The translations under genes and the position numbers were made by a program. A stretch of 64,000 nt of DNA from Bugulina stolonifera (lineage: Eukaryota > Bryozoa > Gymnolaemata > Cheilostomatida > Bugulidae), in assembly GCA_935421135.1 (NCBI GenBank), contig OW285187.1, positions 24,428,429 to 24,492,428 on the forward strand, read 5' to 3'. Positions 62,701 through 64,000 of the stretch are shown here, in pieces; position 1 is the stretch's first letter; each line of letters starts with the position of its first letter. Under the pieces are notes generated by a model. That model was given only the letters and a program-made list of their open reading frames with translations. It did not search any database and had not been told where the DNA came from.

Positions 62701-63978
62701 CAGGGCCTACGAGCTATAGATACCTCTACAATACAAGGATGACTAGTGAGTGATTAGTATTCTCCTGCTCTAGAGATCAAATATAGCCTTAGTGTTTGAA
62801 TAGATCCTTTAGAGTTAGAGTCTGACCTCTAGCCCCATCATTAGTCATATATGGTCCCATATTTTAGGGAAACCATTATATTCTATCTAACACAGTGGTG
62901 CAGTAACATAAATATCCTTTAAGGTGAGGAATAAAAATGGTGCCTGTCGATGCAATAACTGGCTTACGCTTTGGTAGCTGTGCGTTATCTCTACTCCGTA
63001 ATGCTTGGTTTGCTGAAATATATAGCTATTTTACTATTTAGCAACCTGCCAAACATAAAAATACTCATCATACAAATATTTTTAATTATATGACGCGTCT
63101 ACTGCTGTGATATACATGTAGGTCGTGTAGCCACTAGTAATAGACGGTCTGCAGGTAGTAGCCAGCTCACACAATTTTATTTTATCCAATGTATTGCACC
63201 AGCTTATTATTTATTTCATTACTGTTGTATCCCTATGTGCTGGATGTTGTCTCAGACTACGTATTATCTTTACACATGATATGCAAATTTTACTTTGACT
63301 ATATTATTAACTGGCATTACATGGTGAGTATAACATTGCAGGGCCACCTCCACCTCTTGACGTGCAAGCTAGACGGGTAAATCGCACAGCAATAGAAGTG
63401 ACCTGGCGAGCTCCACCTCGCACAGTGGTTCGAGGGTATAAAATACGATACAGCACCCAAGATCTGGGTGACGATATGAGGAATTGGAAAGAAGTGCCAT
63501 CTAATCAACCAACTCCTGTTTATGTGCTCACCGACCTTGACCCATTACGTGCCTATGCTATAAAGGTAAGTGTAGACTTCATGCAATGACCTGCCGTATA
63601 GGTTCTATAGTCAGACTGGCCTTGGGCATCTACTCCAAGCTGCATGTAATACCGCATAAGTTAAAATATATACCACATGGCGCATTACTAGAGTAGATCG
63701 CTGTTTCTTGCAATGTTATATATTCATGTAAAATGCAAGTTAGAACTCAATGCTTGGTTAGAGCTACTCTGGTTTCGTCTCACGCCGTGATGTGCTAACT
63801 TTAGGTACAGGTAATAAACACAGCAGGCGAGGTTGGTCAGGCGTCTGCTGAAGCTATTGTGAATGAAGTGATTCCTCTGGAGGCACAGGTTCGAGAATTG
63901 ACTGCTACAGCTGTCACCTCAACTGCTGTACTACTAAAATGGAGCCCGCCTACCAAACCCAATCCTTCAAACTATAGA
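35676..63978 (+). CDS. LAR-type receptor protein tyrosine phosphatase, extracellular part (3' end beyond window)
   Basis: This is the ectodomain of a type IIa receptor phosphatase (vertebrate PTPRF/PTPRD/PTPRS, fly Lar), a membrane receptor in axon guidance, synapse formation and adhesion. Core exons: 35676-35757 (signal peptide); 39978-40116, 40305-40459, 40669-40866, 44007-44120, 48405-48677 (Ig1-3); 49045-49371, 50233-50333, 53597-53795, 56120-56253, 57016-57166, 58188-58502, 59062-59234, 59430-59568 (FN1-5); 59699-60688 (mucin-like); 61176-61376, 61641-61733, 62452-62745, 63342-63565, 63805-63978 (FN6-9). All joins keep frame. Ig3 is diagnostic: it has YAPRF, NITCVAVGSPMPYVWWVK and PIGRNVLQL, as in vertebrate LAR proteins. 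FN2 (ALVQWKAPIKPNGDIEGYRV) and FN5 (GHIRGYQI) also match the family. The transmembrane and phosphatase domains are not in the window, so the symbol is left open, although the LAR subfamily is clear. Confidence 0.93.
35773..35925 (+). repeat. 10-bp minisatellite (atatacagta) in LAR intron 1
   Basis: About 14 units of atatacagta start 15 nt after the exon-1 donor. Degenerate relatives (acaagcctgtaatatgcag) continue to about 36010. The open frames read from the complementary strand come from the repeat and are not genes. Confidence 0.93.
35926..39977 (+). other. LAR intron 1, remainder
   Basis: About 4 kb has no recognisable coding sequence. A short tandem of gtaagtacaaat-like units lies at 36092-36126. 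Nothing else stands out beyond AT-rich sequence. Confidence 0.5.
39978..40459 (+). CDS. LAR Ig domain 1 (two exons)
   Basis: Exons 39978-40116 and 40305-40459 join at phase 2. The domain shows FFCQASGYPAPTVSWHKGG with the first cysteine and tryptophan, and GVYQCVADNG with the second cysteine. In vertebrate LAR proteins the loop after the tryptophan is lysine-rich (KKGKK) and binds heparan sulfate proteoglycans. Here it reads HKGGRALGERRSR, still basic but rearranged. Confidence 0.92.
40669..44120 (+). CDS. LAR Ig domain 2 (two exons, 3.1-kb intron)
   Basis: Exon 40669-40866 encodes LPEGFPAVTETADP, then TLKCTVTGDPSPQVIWYKDK. Exon 44007-44120 encodes LRIIATESEDQGDYVCMSRN and ends VYVK. Both ends are phase 1. 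The intron holds an alternative signal-peptide exon (43881-43962) only 44 nt before the second exon. The frame at 42282-42563 inside the intron is not recognisable. Confidence 0.9.
43777..43782 (+). promoter_or_regulatory. TATA box of candidate internal LAR promoter
   Basis: The sequence gtataaac lies about 100 nt before the alternative ATG at 43881. Position and sequence fit a core promoter, but TATAAA is frequent in AT-rich DNA. Confidence 0.35.
43881..43962 (+). CDS. Alternative first exon with signal peptide inside the LAR gene (candidate)
   Basis: ATG begins MDISVLFLSLMSSSILMAGY followed by SEAIEYN. This is a typical secretory signal, and the exon ends in phase 1 at aatg|gtgagt. It is 82 nt, exactly the length and phase of LAR exon 1. 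A TATAAA at 43777-43782 lies about 100 nt upstream. It could splice to the Ig3 exon at 48405 (phase 1) and give a receptor lacking Ig1 and Ig2. Splicing to 44007 would need a 44-nt intron. A separate small nested gene is the alternative reading. Confidence 0.6.
46407..46448 (+). CDS. Candidate 42-nt cassette exon between Ig2 and Ig3
   Basis: A strong acceptor (cttgtttttaacag) precedes 42 nt that read in phase 1-1 as AQGPWVNVDFKPPQ, followed by caag|gtttga, a weak donor. Length and phase would let it be included or skipped without breaking the frame. The position matches vertebrate meB, but the peptide does not resemble it. Confidence 0.3.
47089..47136. repeat. 12-bp tandem repeat (gaccatctatag) x4
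   Basis: Four consecutive units of gaccatctatag start at 47089, 47101, 47113 and 47125. Single substitutions occur in the first and second. Confidence 0.9.
48405..48677 (+). CDS. LAR Ig domain 3
   Basis: A single phase 1-1 exon begins RRYAPRFTIRPD and contains NITCVAVGSPMPYVWWVKEG and VNYTCQAQSILG. It is the best conserved part of the ectodomain against vertebrate PTPRF/D/S and fixes the family assignment. Confidence 0.95.
49045..49371 (+). CDS. LAR FN3 domain 1
   Basis: One phase 1-1 exon starts LPGAPETIWVNSITSLSAVI and contains the strand-B tryptophan (ILWTK), QYVVQYRQI and LTGLQPFTIYEAAVVPFSEY. It ends KTTEAG. The donor is gttagt. Confidence 0.92.
50154..50333 (+). CDS. LAR FN3 domain 2, first exon, with alternative in-frame signal peptide start
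   Basis: The exon in the full-length message is 50233-50333 (APDSAPYDVEAKAVSENTA then LVQWKAPIKPNGDIE), entered after the acceptor caaaattcag. The same frame continues upstream without a stop to ATG at 50154 and encodes MNRCKRLLLIANILLSLTRF followed by AVCQNS. That has a basic n-region, a hydrophobic core and an AVC cleavage site. A transcript starting nearby would make a secreted or membrane protein beginning at FN2. Pyrimidine tracts often read as hydrophobic residues, so the start needs transcript evidence. The FN3 exon itself is secure. Confidence 0.7.
50334..53596 (+). other. Intron inside LAR FN2
   Basis: This 3.3-kb intron has no recognisable gene or element. Frames at 51205-51423 and 51398-51646 have no known motif. 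Confidence 0.5.
53597..53795 (+). CDS. LAR FN3 domain 2, second exon
   Basis: It starts in phase 0 with GYRVFYCLASKSDQ and continues LDNLIRDAEYSVSVQARNRI, GTGPSSPPIQFTVTPG. The FN2 join GDIE|GYRVFY matches vertebrate GLVRGYRVYY. Confidence 0.93.
54717..54737 (+). CDS. Candidate 21-nt LAR microexon between FN2 and FN3
   Basis: The sequence lies between tttctgtttag and a consensus gtaagt donor. It reads in phase 1-1 as ALSEFAG, so it can be included without shifting frame. Splice sites are stronger than for most chance pairs of this size. LAR genes in vertebrates use microexons of 4-9 residues, though at other positions. Confidence 0.45.
54920..54991. repeat. 24-bp tandem repeat x3
   Basis: Two identical copies of a 24-bp unit containing cccacaattccactggatg start at 54920 and 54944. 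A third, diverged copy starts at 54968. Confidence 0.9.
55587..55598 (+). CDS. Candidate 12-nt LAR microexon before FN3 domain 3
   Basis: agatgccatcag lies between a ttacag acceptor and gtagga donor. In phase 1-1 it adds EMPS, which resembles the usual VPS linker of LAR FN3 domains. Twelve nt is very short, so chance is a real possibility. Confidence 0.3.
56120..57166 (+). CDS. LAR FN3 domain 3 (two exons)
   Basis: Exon 56120-56253 encodes VPGAPQNIMVTAKTSRTLTL, AWERPTGNDAILSYEVYI. Exon 57016-57166 encodes AEVRSVVPPDEEYMLEGLFP, NTVYNIKVTARSSHGEG. They join in phase 0. A 15-nt candidate microexon lies between them at 56445. Confidence 0.9.
56445..56459 (+). CDS. Candidate 15-nt microexon inside LAR FN3 domain 3
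   Basis: The sequence actggtgaagatgag is preceded by tgctcctgtttcag, a strong acceptor, and followed by gtatag. Its phase 0-0 insertion would add TGEDE between NRQ and AEVRS, in a surface loop of the domain. Confidence 0.4.
56701..56730. repeat. (CAGT)n microsatellite
   Basis: Seven and a half perfect CAGT units lie in the FN3-domain-3 intron. Confidence 0.97.
57663..57713 (+). CDS. Candidate 51-nt cassette exon with furin-like motif between FN3 and FN4
   Basis: A strong acceptor (taccctgcttatacag) and a gtatgt donor frame 51 nt. They read in phase 1-1 as AAIASTHSTRDSSRIRR. RIRR fits the R-x-(K/R)-R site of furin-type proteases. LAR receptors are normally cleaved near the membrane, so inclusion could add a second cleavage site. 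Not supported by homology. Confidence 0.4.
58188..58502 (+). CDS. LAR FN3 domain 4
   Basis: One phase 1-1 exon starts after tttctttgaag and encodes PSAPPLNIQADPPKPDASTQ, VVWEPPPSIQANGQITGYTI and LEVWTKYRIWMKASTSVGDS. An upstream AG at 58159 would open a frame with a stop, so 58188 is the better start. Confidence 0.9.
58567..58618. repeat. 27-bp tandem duplication
   Basis: actgatggcaggtctggtac occurs at 58571 and again at 58598, with the spacer cctc/cctt also shared. It lies just after FN4. Confidence 0.9.
59062..59568 (+). CDS. LAR FN3 domain 5 (two exons)
   Basis: Exon 59062-59234 encodes VPDAPKGFSVHVINSTAVLL, QWRKPTDREARGHIRGYQIF. Exon 59430-59568 encodes LVNGSLVNHTIGGLNYSTKY, FTVAGDGEASGTKTVVTFGA. 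The NSTAV and GHIRGYQ elements match vertebrate LAR FN5 (NSTAV, GQIRGYQV). Confidence 0.93.
59699..60688 (+). CDS. LAR mucin-like Thr/Pro/Ser-rich exon between FN5 and FN6
   Basis: This single 990-nt exon is open throughout, enters and leaves in phase 1, and is bordered by ttgctacag and aaaag|gtgaca. The roughly 330 residues are dominated by Thr, Pro and Ser, with a polyproline run (PYPPPPPPPL), five TGPP units encoded by a 15-bp repeat (60067-60145), one cysteine in IYCPDF, and no predicted fold. Such composition is typical of densely O-glycosylated stalks. Neither vertebrate nor fly LAR proteins have this segment as far as I know. Because it is symmetric it can be skipped without frame loss. 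It may be a lineage-specific stalk or a cassette exon. Confidence 0.85.
60067..60145 (+). repeat. 15-bp coding repeat (K/T-T-G-P-P) x5
   Basis: aagactggaccacca and acaactggaccacca units follow each other within the mucin-like exon and give TGPP five times. This is a likely site of length polymorphism. Confidence 0.93.
60689..61175 (+). other. Intron after the mucin-like exon
   Basis: About 490 nt has no recognisable feature. The open frame of the preceding exon runs on to 60780 but loses its Thr/Pro composition exactly at the predicted donor, which supports the exon end at 60688. Confidence 0.6.
61176..61733 (+). CDS. LAR FN3 domain 6 (two exons)
   Basis: Exon 61176-61376 encodes VPSAPVNFRLEIVDQEPPRV, VTWEPPVETHGQLRSYRLMW. 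Exon 61641-61733 encodes KGTEYEFQLQAQNDENYGEA and ends RTEDG. The second acceptor is not strong but the phase and domain continuity are correct. Confidence 0.9.
61977..61988 (+). CDS. Candidate 12-nt LAR microexon between FN6 and FN7
   Basis: atttctacaaag lies between cgtttgttaccag and gtataa. In phase 1-1 it would add DFYK. The donor is weak and the size very small, so this is a tentative call. Confidence 0.25.
62452..62745 (+). CDS. LAR FN3 domain 7
   Basis: One phase 1-1 exon encodes VPSGSPQNITTTYHTDTSAV, VSWRELDPALRNGIITMYQV, IENLKPDHRYLIQVVAYTSA and ends YLYNTRMT. The layout matches vertebrate LAR FN7 (LKPDTTYDIKVRAWTSKG). Confidence 0.92.
63342..63978 (+). CDS. LAR FN3 domain 8 and start of FN3 domain 9
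   Basis: Exon 63342-63565 encodes PPPPLDVQARRVNRTAIEVT, WRAPPRTVVRGYKIRYSTQD and DLDPLRAYAIK. Exon 63805-63978 finishes FN8 with VQVINTAGEVGQASAEAIVN, then begins FN9 with IPLEAQVRELTATAVTSTAV, LLKWSPPTKPNPSNYR before a gtatgt donor. FN9 aligns with the last FN3 of vertebrate LAR (human FN8), so this protein has one extra FN3 domain, as fly Lar does. The gene continues past the window. Confidence 0.9.
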
Positions 63979-64000
63979 GTATGTTTACTATGTCTTCCTC

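Overview
The window is nuclear DNA from an animal. Its genes are split into many short exons with GT..AG introns, the base composition is AT-rich, and both complete and partial genes are clear orthologues of conserved metazoan genes. The tektin shows that the animal makes motile cilia. The last gene is a LAR-type receptor with three Ig domains and at least nine FN3 domains. Together with introns of several kb, this suggests an invertebrate, but I cannot name the phylum.

Layout: (1) 1-15029, + strand: the 3' portion of the DNA polymerase epsilon catalytic-subunit gene (POLE), 27 exons that join in frame to 1212 codons plus stop. Its introns hold a 33-bp minisatellite that repeats the exon-5 splice donor about 21 times, a 38-bp palindromic array, an antisense tRNA-Asn gene with its own terminator, a 1.2-kb non-autonomous hAT-like transposon with a perfect 8-bp target duplication, and a tRNA-like SINE. 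(2) 16524-18780, - strand: complete coding region of tektin-2 (six exons, 422 codons), tail-to-tail with POLE. (3) 18781-35675: about 17 kb with no recognisable gene. It contains a 3-kb segment bounded by inverted repeats and flanked by a 6-bp direct repeat. (4) 35676-63978 and running off the end, + strand: the extracellular part of a LAR-family receptor tyrosine phosphatase (signal peptide, Ig1-3, FN1-8, start of FN9). The membrane segment and phosphatase domains lie beyond the window.

The most notable observations are: the POLE array, in which nearly every unit carries an in-phase 5' splice site and an open reading frame; a 990-nt symmetric exon that inserts a roughly 330-residue Thr/Pro/Ser-rich mucin-like stalk between FN5 and FN6 of the LAR protein; two internal signal-peptide-like first exons in the LAR gene, pointing to alternative promoters; and a set of phase-neutral candidate microexons of 12-51 nt between and within its FN3 domains.

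The three genes are unrelated in function: leading-strand replication, ciliary doublet structure, and cell adhesion or axon and synapse signalling. No operon-like link is implied. All exon boundaries were read by eye from homology, phase and splice consensus, without transcripts.
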